A stretch of DNA of 64,000 nucleotides from NCBI RefSeq assembly GCF_019823065.1, contig NZ_CP081966.1, positions 3,937,501-4,001,500 of the forward strand, written 5' to 3'. The position numbers and the translations under genes were made by a program. Source of the stretch: Pseudomonas mosselii. Lineage in GTDB: Bacteria > Pseudomonadota > Gammaproteobacteria > Pseudomonadales > Pseudomonadaceae. Positions 45,298 to 55,343 of this stretch are shown piece by piece (positions within the stretch are counted from its first letter, which is position 1; the number at the start of each line of letters is the position of its first letter). A model generated the notes under the pieces. The model worked only from the letters and a program-made list of their open reading frames with translations, made no database searches and was not told the DNA's origin.

Positions 45298-45706
45298 GTA
45301 GAAACAACAGCTTGGCGGTGGAACACCGGTTCATGTTAGCCCTTTGTCTAACCAGGGTCACCCGTTAAAGTCATCTACGCCGCCTTACTTTCGGCTTATT
45401 TTTGCCGTAGAATCACCCCGCCTTTTCAAGGCAACAATGTCCGTTGGAAGCTGTTTTCAAAGCGTCACGAGCACAGTTAATCCGGTAGAACGGCGTTGGC
45501 CCTGTCCATGCAAGCGTGCATGGCCATGGCCAACCCCTCATCAGCCTTCCGTTCTACAGGCGTAAAACTTTGAAAGCAGCTTCTGTAAGGATTCTCTGCG
45601 ACCCTGGCTTGCCGGCCCAAAAAGCCGTCTTGAGCGCATGGGTGCATGGGAATGCTGGATGAGCGTCCCGGACTCCCTTTAGGGACCACTGATGAGGGTA
45701 ATAACT
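45298..45706. other. 409-base region upstream of acnB
   Basis: This stretch holds the 137-base nested inverted repeat at 45447-45583. Upstream of it, TAGAAT at 45408-45413 is a fair -10 element next to a small CGGC/GCCG hairpin. After the repeat, 120 bases precede the GTG of acnB, including the hairpin GGACTCCCTTTAGGGACC just ahead of the ribosome-binding site. No coding frame in it looks real. Confidence 0.6.
45447..45583 (+). ncRNA. Nested stem structure upstream of acnB (leader RNA, sRNA or mobile palindrome)
   Basis: Four nested stems share one axis. The outer stem is 16 bp (45447-45462 with 45568-45583, one G-U wobble). A perfect 9-bp stem GTAGAACGG/CCGTTCTAC follows (45485-45493 with 45549-45557). 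Next is a perfect 7-bp stem GTTGGCC/GGCCAAC (45495-45501 with 45528-45534). Innermost is a perfect 7-bp hairpin CCATGCA-AGCG-TGCATGG (45506-45523). That is 39 base pairs in 137 nucleotides, far beyond chance. It sits in the likely acnB leader, so a role in acnB control is plausible. Confidence 0.65.
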
Positions 45707-48316
45707 GTGCTTGAAGCCTACCGCAAACACATCGAAGAGCGTGCCGCTCTGGGTATCGTGCCCCAGCCGCTGAACGCCGAACAAACTGCAGGCCTGGTCG
45801 AGCTGCTGAAAAACCCGCCGGCCGGCGAAGAAGCCTTCCTCGTAGACCTGGTCACCAACCGCGTTCCGCCAGGAGTGGACGAAGCCGCCTACGTCAAGGC
45901 CGCGTTCCTCTCCGCCGTCGCCAAGGGTGAAGCCAAATCCCCGTTGATCGACCGTAAGCACGCCACCGAGCTGCTGGGCACCATGCAGGGCGGCTACAAC
46001 ATCGAGACGCTGGTCGCGCTGCTGGACGACGCCGAACTGGGCGCCGTCGCGGCCGAACAGCTCAAGCACACCCTGCTGATGTTCGACGCCTTCCACGATG
46101 TGGCCGAAAAAGCCAAGGCGGGCAACGCCCACGCCAAGGCCGTGCTGGAATCCTGGGCTGCCGGCGAGTGGTTCACCAGCCGTCCGGCGATCGCCGACAA
46201 GTACACCCTGACCGTGTTCAAGGTGCCTGGCGAAACCAACACCGACGACCTGTCCCCTGCTCCGGACGCCTGGTCGCGCCCTGACATCCCGCTGCACGCC
46301 CTGGCCATGCTGAAGATGGCCCGCGACGGCATCGAGCCTTCGCAGCCAGGTTCGGTCGGCCCGATGGCCCAGATCGAAGCCATGAAAGCCAAAGGCTTCC
46401 CGGTTGCCTACGTCGGTGACGTGGTCGGTACCGGTTCCTCGCGCAAATCCGCCACCAACTCGGTGCTGTGGTTCTTCGGCGACGACATTCCGTACGTGCC
46501 GAACAAGCGCGCCGGTGGTTTCTGCTTCGGCACCAAGATCGCCCCGATCTTCTACAACACCATGGAAGACGCCGGCGCCCTGCCGATCGAGTTCGACTGC
46601 ACCAACCTGGCCATGGGCGACGTCATCGACGTCTACCCGTTCAAAGGTGAAGTGCGCCGCCACGGCAGCGACGAACTGGTCACCCACTTCGAGCTGAAGA
46701 CCGAAGTACTGCTCGACGAAGTCCGCGCCGGCGGCCGTATCCCGCTGATCGTCGGCCGTGGCCTGACCGAGAAGGCCCGCGCCGAACTGGGCCAGGCCCC
46801 ATCGGACCTGTTCAAGAAACCCGAGCAGCCAGCCGCTTCGACCAAGGGCTTCACCCTGGCGCAGAAGATGGTCGGTCGCGCCTGCGGCCTGCCGGAAGGC
46901 CAGGGCGTGCGTCCAGGCGCCTACTGCGAGCCGAAGATGACCACCGTCGGCTCCCAGGACACCACGGGCCCGATGACCCGCGACGAGCTGAAAGACCTGG
47001 CGTGCCTGGGCTTCTCCGCCGACCTGGTGATGCAGTCGTTCTGCCACACCGCGGCCTATCCGAAGCCGATCGACGTCACTACCCACCACACCCTGCCAGA
47101 CTTCATCCGCACCCGTGGCGGCGTGTCGCTGCGCCCGGGCGACGGCATCATCCACAGCTGGCTGAACCGCATGCTGATGCCTGACACCGTGGGTACCGGT
47201 GGCGACTCGCACACCCGCTTCCCGATCGGCATCTCGTTCCCGGCCGGTTCCGGCCTGGTGGCCTTCGCCGCCGCCACCGGCGTCATGCCGCTGGACATGC
47301 CAGAATCCGTGCTGGTGCGCTTCAAGGGCAAACTGCAGCCAGGCATCACCCTGCGTGACCTGGTCCACGCGATCCCTTACTACGCCATCCAGAAGGGCCT
47401 GCTGACCGTCGAGAAGAAAGGCAAGAAGAACATCTTCTCCGGCCGCATCCTCGAGATCGAAGGCCTGAACGAGCTGACCGTCGAGCAAGCCTTCGAGCTG
47501 TCCGACGCCTCGGCCGAACGTTCCGCCGCCGGTTGCACCATCAAGCTGCCAGAGAAGGCCATCGCCGAGTACCTGCAGTCCAACATCACCCTGCTGCGCT
47601 GGATGATCGGCGAAGGCTACGGCGATGCCCGCACCCTGGAGCGCCGCGCCCAGGCCATGGAAGCCTGGCTGGCCAAGCCTGAGCTGCTGTCGGCCGACGC
47701 CGACGCCGAGTACGCCGAAATCATCGAGATCGACCTGGCCGACGTCAAGGAGCCTGTGCTCTGCGCGCCGAACGACCCGGACGATGCCCGCCTGCTGTCC
47801 TCGGTACAAGGCGAGAAGATCGACGAAGTGTTCATCGGCTCGTGCATGACCAACATCGGTCACTTCCGCGCTGCCGGCAAGCTGCTGGACAAGGTCAAGG
47901 GCGGTATTCCGACCCGTCTGTGGCTGGCTCCGCCAACCAAGATGGACGCCCACCAGCTGACCGAAGAAGGCTACTACGGCATCTACGGCAAGGCTGGCGC
48001 GCGCATGGAAATGCCAGGCTGCTCGCTGTGCATGGGTAACCAGGCACGTGTGCAGACCGGTTCGACCGTGGTCTCCACCTCGACCCGTAACTTCCCGAAC
48101 CGTCTGGGCGACGCCACCAACGTGTACCTGGCCTCGGCCGAGCTGGCTGCTGTCGCTTCGATCATCGGCAAGCTGCCGACCGTCGAGGAGTACATGCAGT
48201 ACGCGAAAGACATCGACAGCATGGCTGCCGACGTCTACCGCTACCTGAGCTTCGACCAGATCGCCGAGTTCCGCGAAGCGGCGGCCAACGCCAAGATCCC
48301 GGTGGTTCAGGCGTAA
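45707..48316 (+). CDS. acnB: Aconitate hydratase B
   Basis: An 869-residue [4Fe-4S] enzyme interconverting citrate and isocitrate in the TCA cycle. The GTG at 45707 is chosen: it gives [20 protein letters not shown], the universal AcnB start, with GAGGG 8 bases upstream. The N-terminal HEAT-like domain (about 1-160) is followed by the swivelling domain and the catalytic part. Cluster cysteines lie in [17 protein letters not shown] and [14 protein letters not shown], and [20 protein letters not shown] is the aconitase signature. A strong terminator follows. Confidence 0.97.
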   Translation: MLEAYRKHIEERAALGIVPQPLNAEQTAGLVELLKNPPAGEEAFLVDLVTNRVPPGVDEAAYVKAAFLSAVAKGEAKSPLIDRKHATELLGTMQGGYNIETLVALLDDAELGAVAAEQLKHTLLMFDAFHDVAEKAKAGNAHAKAVLESWAAGEWFTSRPAIADKYTLTVFKVPGETNTDDLSPAPDAWSRPDIPLHALAMLKMARDGIEPSQPGSVGPMAQIEAMKAKGFPVAYVGDVVGTGSSRKSATNSVLWFFGDDIPYVPNKRAGGFCFGTKIAPIFYNTMEDAGALPIEFDCTNLAMGDVIDVYPFKGEVRRHGSDELVTHFELKTEVLLDEVRAGGRIPLIVGRGLTEKARAELGQAPSDLFKKPEQPAASTKGFTLAQKMVGRACGLPEGQGVRPGAYCEPKMTTVGSQDTTGPMTRDELKDLACLGFSADLVMQSFCHTAAYPKPIDVTTHHTLPDFIRTRGGVSLRPGDGIIHSWLNRMLMPDTVGTGGDSHTRFPIGISFPAGSGLVAFAAATGVMPLDMPESVLVRFKGKLQPGITLRDLVHAIPYYAIQKGLLTVEKKGKKNIFSGRILEIEGLNELTVEQAFELSDASAERSAAGCTIKLPEKAIAEYLQSNITLLRWMIGEGYGDARTLERRAQAMEAWLAKPELLSADADAEYAEIIEIDLADVKEPVLCAPNDPDDARLLSSVQGEKIDEVFIGSCMTNIGHFRAAGKLLDKVKGGIPTRLWLAPPTKMDAHQLTEEGYYGIYGKAGARMEMPGCSLCMGNQARVQTGSTVVSTSTRNFPNRLGDATNVYLASAELAAVASIIGKLPTVEEYMQYAKDIDSMAADVYRYLSFDQIAEFREAAANAKIPVVQA

Positions 48317-48339
48317 GCTGAGCAGGACGTTGTAGAAGA

Positions 48340-48369
48340 AAGCCCCGGTAGCGATACCGGGGCTTTTTT
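48340..48369 (+). terminator. Intrinsic terminator after acnB
   Basis: An 11-bp perfect stem AAGCCCCGGTA / TACCGGGGCTT with a GCGA loop, followed by a T-run. Confidence 0.93.
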
Positions 48370-48387
48370 GTTGGATTTACGATCCTG

Positions 48388-48453
48388 TCGCGGGGCAAGC
48401 CCGCTCCCACGTCAACATGAATTTCCCCACGCGGGAGCGGGCTTGCCCCGCGA
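48388..48453. repeat. REP palindrome pair between acnB and prpD
   Basis: Arms at 48388-48407 and 48434-48453 are perfect reverse complements over 20 bases (GCGGGGCAAGCCCGCTCC type), in the gap between the convergent acnB and prpD genes. Confidence 0.87.
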
Positions 48454-48459
48454 TTGTCG

Positions 48460-49944
48460 TCAGATCACGAACAGATCAACGAACCTGTGCACCGGCATCA
48501 CCTCCAGCGCCTGCTGATCCTTGCACACGTCCAGGATCGCCTCACAGCGCTGCCGCGCGAACCGCGTCGCCAGGTTCTCGCGGAACTTGGCCTCGAGCAA
48601 CGGCATCCCCTCCTCCCGCCGCCGCCGATGCCCGATCGGGTACTCCACCACCACCTGCGGCGTGTGCGAGCCATCCCTGAAGAACACTTGCACGCCATTG
48701 GCGATGGAGCGCTTGTCGGGCTCCAGGTACTCGCGAGTGAAGCGCGGCTCCTCGACGATCACCATCTTCTCGCGCAGGCGGTCGATGCTCGGGTGCGCGG
48801 CGTGGAAGGCATCCTCGTAGTGCTCCGCCACCAGGTCGCCGAAGATCAGCGGCACGGCGGTCATGTACTGCAGGCAGTGGTCGCGGTCGGCGGCGTTGGC
48901 CAGCGGCCCCTCCTTGGAAATGATGCGGATCGCCGACTCATGGGTGGTAATGACGATCCGGTCGATCTCATGCAGGCGGTTGCGCACCTGCGGGTGCAGG
49001 GTCACTGCAGCCTCGCAGGCGGTCTGGGCGTGGAACTCGGCGGGGAAACTGATCTTGAACAGCACGTTTTCCATCACGTAGCTGCCCAACGGCTGCGGCA
49101 GGCGCAGTTCACGCAGCGGCTCGGGCTTGAGCGCCAAGTCCTTGTTGGTGTGGCTGAACGACACATCGTAGAAGCCCCACTGTCTGGCGGTCAGCGCACC
49201 GGGCACGCCCATCTCGCCACGCAGGGCAATATCGGCCAGGCGCACGCCGCGACTGGAGGCATCCCCCGCCGCCCACGACTTGCGCGACCCGGCGTTGGGC
49301 GCGTGACGGTAGGTGCGCAGGGCCTGGCCATCGACGAAGGCGTGGGACAGCGCCGACAGCAACTGCTCGCGATTGGCGCCCATGAGCCTGGCGCAGACCG
49401 CCGCGGAGGCGACCTTGACCAGCAGCACATGATCCAGGCCGACCCGGTTGAACGAATTCTCCAGCGCCAGCACGCCCTGGATCTCGTGGGCCATGACCAT
49501 GGCATCGAGTACCTCGCGCATGACCAGGGGCGCCTCGCCATTGGCCACACGCTTTTGCGAGAGGTGGTCGGTGACCGCCAGGATGCCGCCGAGGTTGTCC
49601 GAGGGGTGCCCCCACTCCGCCGCCAGCCAGGTGTCGTTGTAGTCCAGCCAGCGGACGATGCAGCCAATGTCCCAGGCGGCCTTGACCGGATCGAGGCGAT
49701 AGCTGGTACCAGGCACGCGGGCGCCATGGGGGACAAGGGTGCCCTCGACCAGCGGGCCTAGATGCTTGGTGCATTCAGGAAAGCGCAGGGCCAGCAGGCC
49801 GCAGCCCAGGGTGTCCATCAGGCAATAGCGGGCGGTGTTCAGGGCTTCGGCGCAATCGACGCGGTAGCCAAGCACGTAGTCGGCGAGGGTCTGCAGGACC
49901 TGGTCGTAGTCGGGGCGGGTGTTGAGGTCTACGTTTGCGCTCAT
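48460..49944 (-). CDS. prpD: 2-methylcitrate dehydratase
   Basis: A 494-residue MmgE/PrpD-family enzyme. It starts [20 protein letters not shown] with GGGAG before the ATG at 49944. Family blocks are [20 protein letters not shown] and [16 protein letters not shown] [20 protein letters not shown], close to E. coli PrpD. In an operon that also has acnD-prpF, PrpD may be redundant for dehydration of 2-methylcitrate. It is the last gene of the prp operon, 70 bases after prpF with a GGGGCCGCTTTGCGGCCCC palindrome between. Confidence 0.93.
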   Translation of the reverse strand: MSANVDLNTRPDYDQVLQTLADYVLGYRVDCAEALNTARYCLMDTLGCGLLALRFPECTKHLGPLVEGTLVPHGARVPGTSYRLDPVKAAWDIGCIVRWLDYNDTWLAAEWGHPSDNLGGILAVTDHLSQKRVANGEAPLVMREVLDAMVMAHEIQGVLALENSFNRVGLDHVLLVKVASAAVCARLMGANREQLLSALSHAFVDGQALRTYRHAPNAGSRKSWAAGDASSRGVRLADIALRGEMGVPGALTARQWGFYDVSFSHTNKDLALKPEPLRELRLPQPLGSYVMENVLFKISFPAEFHAQTACEAAVTLHPQVRNRLHEIDRIVITTHESAIRIISKEGPLANAADRDHCLQYMTAVPLIFGDLVAEHYEDAFHAAHPSIDRLREKMVIVEEPRFTREYLEPDKRSIANGVQVFFRDGSHTPQVVVEYPIGHRRRREEGMPLLEAKFRENLATRFARQRCEAILDVCKDQQALEVMPVHRFVDLFVI

Positions 49945-49968
49945 ATACAGCTCCCTTCTGGATTGCCG

Positions 49969-49987
49969 GGGCCGCTTTGCGGCCCCA
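49969..49987. repeat. Short palindrome between prpF and prpD
   Basis: GGGGCCGCTTTGCGGCCCC. The same sequence with the same GATTGCC leader recurs at 60376-60400, and its reverse accompanies several REP pairs in the window. It could attenuate transcription into prpD. Confidence 0.7.
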
Positions 49988-50014
49988 ACCAACGAAAGCC
50001 GAACGCTAGATGCC

Positions 50015-51205
50015 TTAGAAACTATCACCGGGCACGCGCACCCAGCCCTCCATCAGCACCCGAGCGCTTCGGCTCATGATTGCCTTGGTCACGGTCCACT
50101 GCCCATTCACCTGACGCGCCTCGGCCCCGACCCGCAACGTCCCGGACGGATGACCGAAACGCACGGCACTGCGTTCACCGCCACCGGCGGCAAGGTTGAC
50201 CAGCGTCCCCGGGATCGCTGCGGCGGTGCCGATGGCGACCGCCGCGGTGCCCATCATCGCGTGGTGCAGCTTGCCCATCGACAACGCACGCACCAGCAGG
50301 TCGACGTCCTCGGCTGCGACAACCTTGCCACTGGAGGAGGTATAGCCGGTCGGCGCCGCGACGAACGCGATCTTCGGCGTGTGCTGGCGCCCGGCGGCCT
50401 GGTCGATGTGCTCGATCAGCCCCATGCGCACCGCGCCATGGGCACGGATGATCTCGAAACGCTGCAATGCCGCGGCATCGCCGTTGATCGCGTCCTGCAG
50501 CTCGGTTCCGGTATAGCCGATATCGGCGGCATTGACGAAGATGGTCGGTATGCCGGCGTTGATCAGGGTCGCCTTGAAGGTGCCGACACCCGGCACCTCG
50601 AGGTCGTCGACCAGGTTGCCGGTGGGGAACATCGCCCCGCCGTCACCGTCCTCGTCGGCGGCCGGATCAAGGAATTCCAGCTGCACCTCGGCAGCCGGGA
50701 AGGTCACGCCATCGAGCTCGAAATCGCCGGTTTCCTGCACCTCGCCTTCGGTGATCGGCACATGGGCGATGATGGTCTTGCCGATATTGGCCTGCCAGAT
50801 CCGCACGGTGGCGATACCATTGCGCGGAATCCGACTGGCATCGACCAGCCCGCTGCTGATGGCGAACGAGCCGACCGCGGCGGACAGGTTGCCGCAGTTG
50901 CCGCTCCAGTCGACGAAGGCCTTGTCGATCGACACCTGGCCGAACAGGTAGTCGACGTCGTGGTCGGGCTTGATGCTCTTGGACAGGATCACCGTCTTGC
51001 TGGTGCTGGAGGTGGCGCCGCCCATGCCGTCGATCTGCTTGCCGTACGGGTCGGGGCTGCCGATCACCCGCAGCAGCAGGGCGTCGCGGGCAGGACCAGG
51101 AATCTGCGTCTGCTCGGGCAGGTCCTGGAGGCGGAAGAACACGCCTTTGCTGGTGCCGCCGCGGATATAGGTGGCGGGAATTTTGATCTGGGGTACGTGA
51201 GCCAT
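50015..51205 (-). CDS. prpF: 2-methylaconitate cis-trans isomerase
   Basis: A 396-residue PrpF-family protein with a diaminopimelate-epimerase fold. It starts [20 protein letters not shown], where [13 protein letters not shown] is the family signature. Later blocks are [16 protein letters not shown] and [17 protein letters not shown] with the conserved active-site Cys. It isomerises trans-2-methylaconitate made by AcnD. The ATG at 51205 is preferred over one four codons upstream, which has no room for a ribosome-binding site. Confidence 0.94.
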   Translation of the reverse strand: MAHVPQIKIPATYIRGGTSKGVFFRLQDLPEQTQIPGPARDALLLRVIGSPDPYGKQIDGMGGATSSTSKTVILSKSIKPDHDVDYLFGQVSIDKAFVDWSGNCGNLSAAVGSFAISSGLVDASRIPRNGIATVRIWQANIGKTIIAHVPITEGEVQETGDFELDGVTFPAAEVQLEFLDPAADEDGDGGAMFPTGNLVDDLEVPGVGTFKATLINAGIPTIFVNAADIGYTGTELQDAINGDAAALQRFEIIRAHGAVRMGLIEHIDQAAGRQHTPKIAFVAAPTGYTSSSGKVVAAEDVDLLVRALSMGKLHHAMMGTAAVAIGTAAAIPGTLVNLAAGGGERSAVRFGHPSGTLRVGAEARQVNGQWTVTKAIMSRSARVLMEGWVRVPGDSF

Positions 51206-51241
51206 TGTCTTGGGCATCCTGATAGTCCGGTGAAGTACCCT

Positions 51242-51355
51242 GGGGCTGCCCTGCAGCCCTTTCGCGACACAAGGCCGCTCCCACAGGTACTGCGCCGCTC
51301 GTTGTGGGAGCGGCCATGTGTCGCGAAAGGGCCGCAAAGCGGCCCCCGTTTCATG
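51242..51355. repeat. REP pair between acnD and prpF
   Basis: Arms at 51257-51284 and 51304-51331 (GCGACACAAGGCCGCTCC type) match with one mismatch. GGGCTGCCCTGCAGCCC-like and GGGCCGCAAAGCGGCCCC palindromes lie at its ends. It fills nearly the whole gap inside the prp operon. Confidence 0.87.
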
Positions 51356-51356
51356 C

Positions 51357-53945
51357 TCAGGCCGCCCCCTCCAGGAAGTCCTGGGCAAAGCGCTGCAACA
51401 CCCCACCCGCCTCGTAGATCGATACCTCTTCGGCGGTATCCAGGCGACAGGTCACCGGCACCTCGACACGCTCGCCATTGCGCCGCGTCACCACCAGGGT
51501 CAGCGTCGCCCGTGGCGTGCGCTCGCCGAGCACATCGTAGGTCTCGCTGCCGTCCAGGCCCAGGGTCTTGCGGTCGGTGCCCGGCTTGAACTCCAGCGGC
51601 AGCACGCCCATGCCCACCAGGTTGGTGCGGTGGATACGCTCGAAGCCTTCGGCGACGATGGCCTCGACACCTGCCAGACGCACGCCCTTGGCCGCCCAGT
51701 CACGGGACGAGCCCTGGCCGTAGTCGGCACCGGCGATGATAATCAGCGGCTGCTTGCGCTCCATGTAGGTCTCGATGGCCTCCCACATGCGGGTCACCTT
51801 GCCTTCCGGCTCGAGGCGCGCCAGCGAACCCTGCTTCACGCTGCCGTCGTCCTTGCGCACCATTTCGTTGAACAGCTTGGGGTTGGCGAAGGTGGCGCGC
51901 TGGGCGGTCAGGTGGTCACCGCGGTGGGTGGCGTAGGAGTTGAAGTCCTCCTCCGGCAGGCCCATCTTCGCCAGGTACTCGCCGGCGGCGCTGTCGAGCA
52001 TGATGGCATTGGACGGTGACAGGTGGTCGGTGGTGATGTTGTCCGGCAGCACCGCCAGCGGGCGCATGCCACGCAGGGTACGCTCACCGGCCAGGGCGCC
52101 TTCCCAATACGGCGGACGGCGGATGTAGGTGCTCATTGGGCGCCATTCATACAGCGGCGCGACTTTCGGCCCCTTGTCTTCCTCGATGGTGAACATCGGG
52201 ATGTACACCTGGCGGAACTGCTCGGGCTTGACCGAGGCGCGCACCACGGCGTCGATCTCTTCATCGCTCGGCCAGATGTCCTTCAGGCGAATCTCCTTGC
52301 CGTCGACCACGCCCAGCACATCCTTCTCGATATCGAAGCGGATGGTGCCGGCGATGGCGTAGGCCACCACCAGCGGCGGCGAAGCCAGGAATGCCTGCTT
52401 GGCGTACGGGTGGATGCGGCCATCGAAGTTGCGGTTGCCCGACAGCACGGCGGTGGCGTACAGGTCGCGGTCGATGATTTCCTGCTGGATCACCGGGTCC
52501 AGCGCGCCGGACATGCCGTTGCAGGTGGTGCAGGCGAAGGCGACGATGCCGAAGCCCAGCTGCTCCAATTCCTGCTCCAGCCCTGCTTCCTTGAGGTACA
52601 ACTGCACGGCCTTGGAGCCCGGCGCCAGCGACGACTTGACCCATGGTTTGCGGACCAGGCCGAGCTTGTTGGCGTTGCGCGCCAGCAGGCCGGCGGCGAT
52701 CACGTTGCGCGGGTTGCTGGTGTTGGTGCAACTGGTGATGGCGGCGATGATCACCGCGCCATCGGGCATCTGCCCAGGCACTTCTTCCCATTGGCCAGCG
52801 ATGCCCTTGGCCGCCAGGTCGCTGGTGGCCACGCGGGCGTGCGGGTTGGACGGGCCGGCCATGTTGCGCACCACGCTCGACAGGTCGAAGCTCAGGGCGC
52901 GCTCGTACTCGGCCTTGGCCAGGCTGTCGGCCCACAGGCCGGTGGCCTTGGCATAGGTTTCCACCAGCTGCACTTGCTGGTCATCACGGCCGGTGAGCTT
53001 GAGGTAGTCGATGGTCTGCTGGTCGATGGCGAACATCGCCGCGGTGGCGCCGTATTCCGGGGCCATGTTGGAGATGGTGGCGCGGTCGCCCAGGGTCAGC
53101 GCGCTGGCGCCGGCGCCGTGGAACTCCAGGTAGGCGCCGACCACCTTCTGCTTGCGCAGGAACTCGGTGAGCGCCAGCACCAGGTCGGTGGCGGTGATGT
53201 TCGGCGCCAGGCGACCGGTCAGCTCGACGCCGACGATCTCCGGCAGGCGCATCCACGAGGCGCGGCCGAGCATCACGTTCTCGGCCTCCAGGCCGCCGAC
53301 GCCAATGGCGATCACACCCAGGGCATCCACGTGCGGGGTGTGGCTGTCGGTGCCGACACAGGTGTCCGGGTAGGCCACGCCGCGATCGTTGTGGACCACC
53401 GGCGACATCTTCTCCAGGTTGATCTGGTGCATGATGCCGTTGCCCGGCTGGATCACGTCGACGTTCTTGAAGGCCTGCTTGGTCCAGTTGATGAAGTGGA
53501 AACGGTCTTCGTTGCGGCGATCCTCGATGGCACGGTTCTTCTCGAACGCCTGCGGGTCGAAGCCGCCGCACTCCACGGCCAGCGAGTGGTCGACGATCAG
53601 CTGCACCGGCACCACCGGGTTGACCTGGGCCGGGTCGCCGCCTTTATCTGCAATGGCATCGCGCAGGCCGGCCAGGTCGACCAGGGCGGTCTGGCCGAGG
53701 ATGTCGTGGCAGACCACGCGGGCGGGGAACCAGGGGAAGTCGAGGTCGCGCTTGCGCTCGATCAGCTGCTCCAGCGAGGCGTTGAGCGTGGCCGGATCAC
53801 AGCGGCGCACCAGGTTCTCGGCCAGCACGCGGGAGGTGTACGGCAGGCCGTCGTAGGCGCCGGGCTTGATCGCCTCGACCGCGGCACGGGCGTCGAAGTA
53901 GTCCAGGGCGGTGCCTGGCAGGTTCTTGCGGAATGCGGTGTTCAT
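51357..53945 (-). CDS. acnD: Fe/S-dependent 2-methylisocitrate dehydratase
   Basis: An 862-residue aconitase-family enzyme. Aconitase signatures are CVGTDSHTPHVDALGVIAIG, AAITSCTNTSNPRNVIAAGL and FACTTCNGMSGALDP, which hold the three cluster cysteines. It is set apart from AcnA by its neighbours prpF and prpC. It dehydrates 2-methylcitrate to trans-2-methylaconitate, which PrpF then isomerises. The ATG at 53945 gives MNTAFRKNLPGTALDYFDAR. A GTG seven codons upstream is possible but lacks a good site. Confidence 0.94.
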   Translation of the reverse strand: MNTAFRKNLPGTALDYFDARAAVEAIKPGAYDGLPYTSRVLAENLVRRCDPATLNASLEQLIERKRDLDFPWFPARVVCHDILGQTALVDLAGLRDAIADKGGDPAQVNPVVPVQLIVDHSLAVECGGFDPQAFEKNRAIEDRRNEDRFHFINWTKQAFKNVDVIQPGNGIMHQINLEKMSPVVHNDRGVAYPDTCVGTDSHTPHVDALGVIAIGVGGLEAENVMLGRASWMRLPEIVGVELTGRLAPNITATDLVLALTEFLRKQKVVGAYLEFHGAGASALTLGDRATISNMAPEYGATAAMFAIDQQTIDYLKLTGRDDQQVQLVETYAKATGLWADSLAKAEYERALSFDLSSVVRNMAGPSNPHARVATSDLAAKGIAGQWEEVPGQMPDGAVIIAAITSCTNTSNPRNVIAAGLLARNANKLGLVRKPWVKSSLAPGSKAVQLYLKEAGLEQELEQLGFGIVAFACTTCNGMSGALDPVIQQEIIDRDLYATAVLSGNRNFDGRIHPYAKQAFLASPPLVVAYAIAGTIRFDIEKDVLGVVDGKEIRLKDIWPSDEEIDAVVRASVKPEQFRQVYIPMFTIEEDKGPKVAPLYEWRPMSTYIRRPPYWEGALAGERTLRGMRPLAVLPDNITTDHLSPSNAIMLDSAAGEYLAKMGLPEEDFNSYATHRGDHLTAQRATFANPKLFNEMVRKDDGSVKQGSLARLEPEGKVTRMWEAIETYMERKQPLIIIAGADYGQGSSRDWAAKGVRLAGVEAIVAEGFERIHRTNLVGMGVLPLEFKPGTDRKTLGLDGSETYDVLGERTPRATLTLVVTRRNGERVEVPVTCRLDTAEEVSIYEAGGVLQRFAQDFLEGAA

Positions 53946-53995
53946 ATCGTTATCGGGCTCGGTCACGGTGTTCAGTAGGCAGGTCTGGCCTTGGG

Positions 53996-54104
53996 GGGCG
54001 CTACGCGCCCCTTTCGCGACACAAGGCCGCTCCTACAGGGACTGCGCCGCACCTGTGGGAGCGGCCTTGTGTCGCGATAGGGCTGCACAGCAGCCCCAGC
54101 GCTC
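53996..54104. repeat. REP pair between prpC and acnD
   Basis: Inverted copies of the GCGACACAAGGCCGCTCC type (about 54011-54037 and 54052-54080), followed by GGGCTGCACAGCAGCCCC. It lies inside the prp operon and may stabilise upstream mRNA or reduce downstream expression. Confidence 0.87.
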
Positions 54105-54110
54105 TATCAG

Positions 54111-55238
54111 TCAACGCTGCTCGATCGGCACGAACTGGCGTTGCTCGACGCCGACGTACTCGGCGCTCGGGCGGATGATGCGGTTGTTGGCGCGCTGTTC
54201 GAACACGTGCGCGGCCCAACCAGTCAGGCGCGAGCAGACGAAGATCGGGGTGAACAGCTTGGTCGGGATGCCCATGAAGTGGTACGCCGAGGCATGGTAG
54301 AAGTCGGCGTTGGGGAACAGGCGCTTCTGCTCCCACATGGTCTTGTCGATGGCCTCGGAAACCGGGTACAGGACCTTGTCGCCGACTTCATCGGCGAGTT
54401 GCTTGGCCCAGCCCTTGATCACCTCGTTGCGCGGATCGGACTCTTTATAGATGGCGTGGCCGAAGCCCATGATCTTGTCCTTGCGCTCGAGCATGCGCAG
54501 CAGCTCGGCAGTGGCTTCCTGCGGAGTCTGGAAGCGTTCGATCAGCTCCATCGCCGCTTCGTTGGCGCCGCCGTGCAGCGGGCCGCGCAGCGAGCCGATG
54601 GCCGCGGTCACGCAGGAGTACAGGTCGGACAGGGTCGAGGCGCAGACCCGGGCGGTGAAGGTCGAGGCGTTGAACTCGTGCTCGGCGTAGAGGATCAGCG
54701 AGACGTTCATCACCTTGACGTGCAGCGCGCTCGGCTTCTTGCCGTGCAGCAGGTGCAAGAAGTGGCCGCCGAGGGTGTCCTCGTCGCTGGTGCAGTCGAT
54801 GCGCACGCCGTGGTGGGTGAAGCGGTACCAGTAGCACATCACCGCCGGGAACAGCGCCAGCAGGCGGTCGGTCTTCTCGCGCTGGGCGTCGAAGGTCAGT
54901 TCCGGCTCCAGGGTGCCGAGCACCGAGCAGCCGGTGCGCATCACGTCCATCGGGTGGGCGTCGCGCGGGATGCGCTCGAGCACTTCCTTCAGCGCTTGCG
55001 GCAGGTCGCGCAGGCCCTTGAGCTTGCGCTTGTAGTCGGCAAGCTCCGCCTTGCTCGGCAGCTCGCCGTACAGCAGCAGGTAGGCGACTTCCTCGAACTC
55101 GGCGCCGGCGGCCAAGTCGCGCACATCATAGCCGCGGTAGGTCAGGCCGGCCCCGGCCTGGCCGACGGTCGACAGCGCGGTCTGGCCGGCCACCTGGCCA
55201 CGCAGGCCAGCGCCACTGAGTACTTTTGCTTCGGCCAT
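54111..55238 (-). CDS. prpC: 2-methylcitrate synthase
   Basis: A 375-residue citrate-synthase-fold enzyme condensing propionyl-CoA with oxaloacetate. It starts MAEAKVLSGAGLRGQVAGQT. Active-site blocks are GPLHGGANEAAMELIERF (His), MGFGHAIYKESDPRNEVIKG (His) and the C-terminal CSRLTGWAAHVFEQR. The length and the short N-terminus are those of PrpC rather than of the 430-residue GltA. It follows prpB by 105 bases. Confidence 0.95.
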   Translation of the reverse strand: MAEAKVLSGAGLRGQVAGQTALSTVGQAGAGLTYRGYDVRDLAAGAEFEEVAYLLLYGELPSKAELADYKRKLKGLRDLPQALKEVLERIPRDAHPMDVMRTGCSVLGTLEPELTFDAQREKTDRLLALFPAVMCYWYRFTHHGVRIDCTSDEDTLGGHFLHLLHGKKPSALHVKVMNVSLILYAEHEFNASTFTARVCASTLSDLYSCVTAAIGSLRGPLHGGANEAAMELIERFQTPQEATAELLRMLERKDKIMGFGHAIYKESDPRNEVIKGWAKQLADEVGDKVLYPVSEAIDKTMWEQKRLFPNADFYHASAYHFMGIPTKLFTPIFVCSRLTGWAAHVFEQRANNRIIRPSAEYVGVEQRQFVPIEQR

Positions 55239-55300
55239 GGTGTTTCTCCTTTCTTGAATTTGTTATCGAAGTCTTTTCTGGCTAATCGGGTATCGGGCCT

Positions 55301-55328
55301 GTTCGCCGGCAAGCCGGCTCCTACAGGG
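55301..55328. repeat. Single REP element between prpB and prpC
   Basis: One copy of the GCCGGCAAGCCGGCTCC type with the CTACAGGG tail. Confidence 0.75.
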
Positions 55329-55343
55329 CGACGTGCGCTTGAA

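Noticed and set aside
45554..47953. A 799-codon minus-strand open frame opposite acnB
   Set aside because: It is a shadow of acnB, whose start, length and cluster cysteines are unambiguous.
52023..53978. A 651-codon plus-strand open frame opposite acnD
   Set aside because: It is a shadow frame. AcnD is intact with all aconitase signatures on the minus strand.
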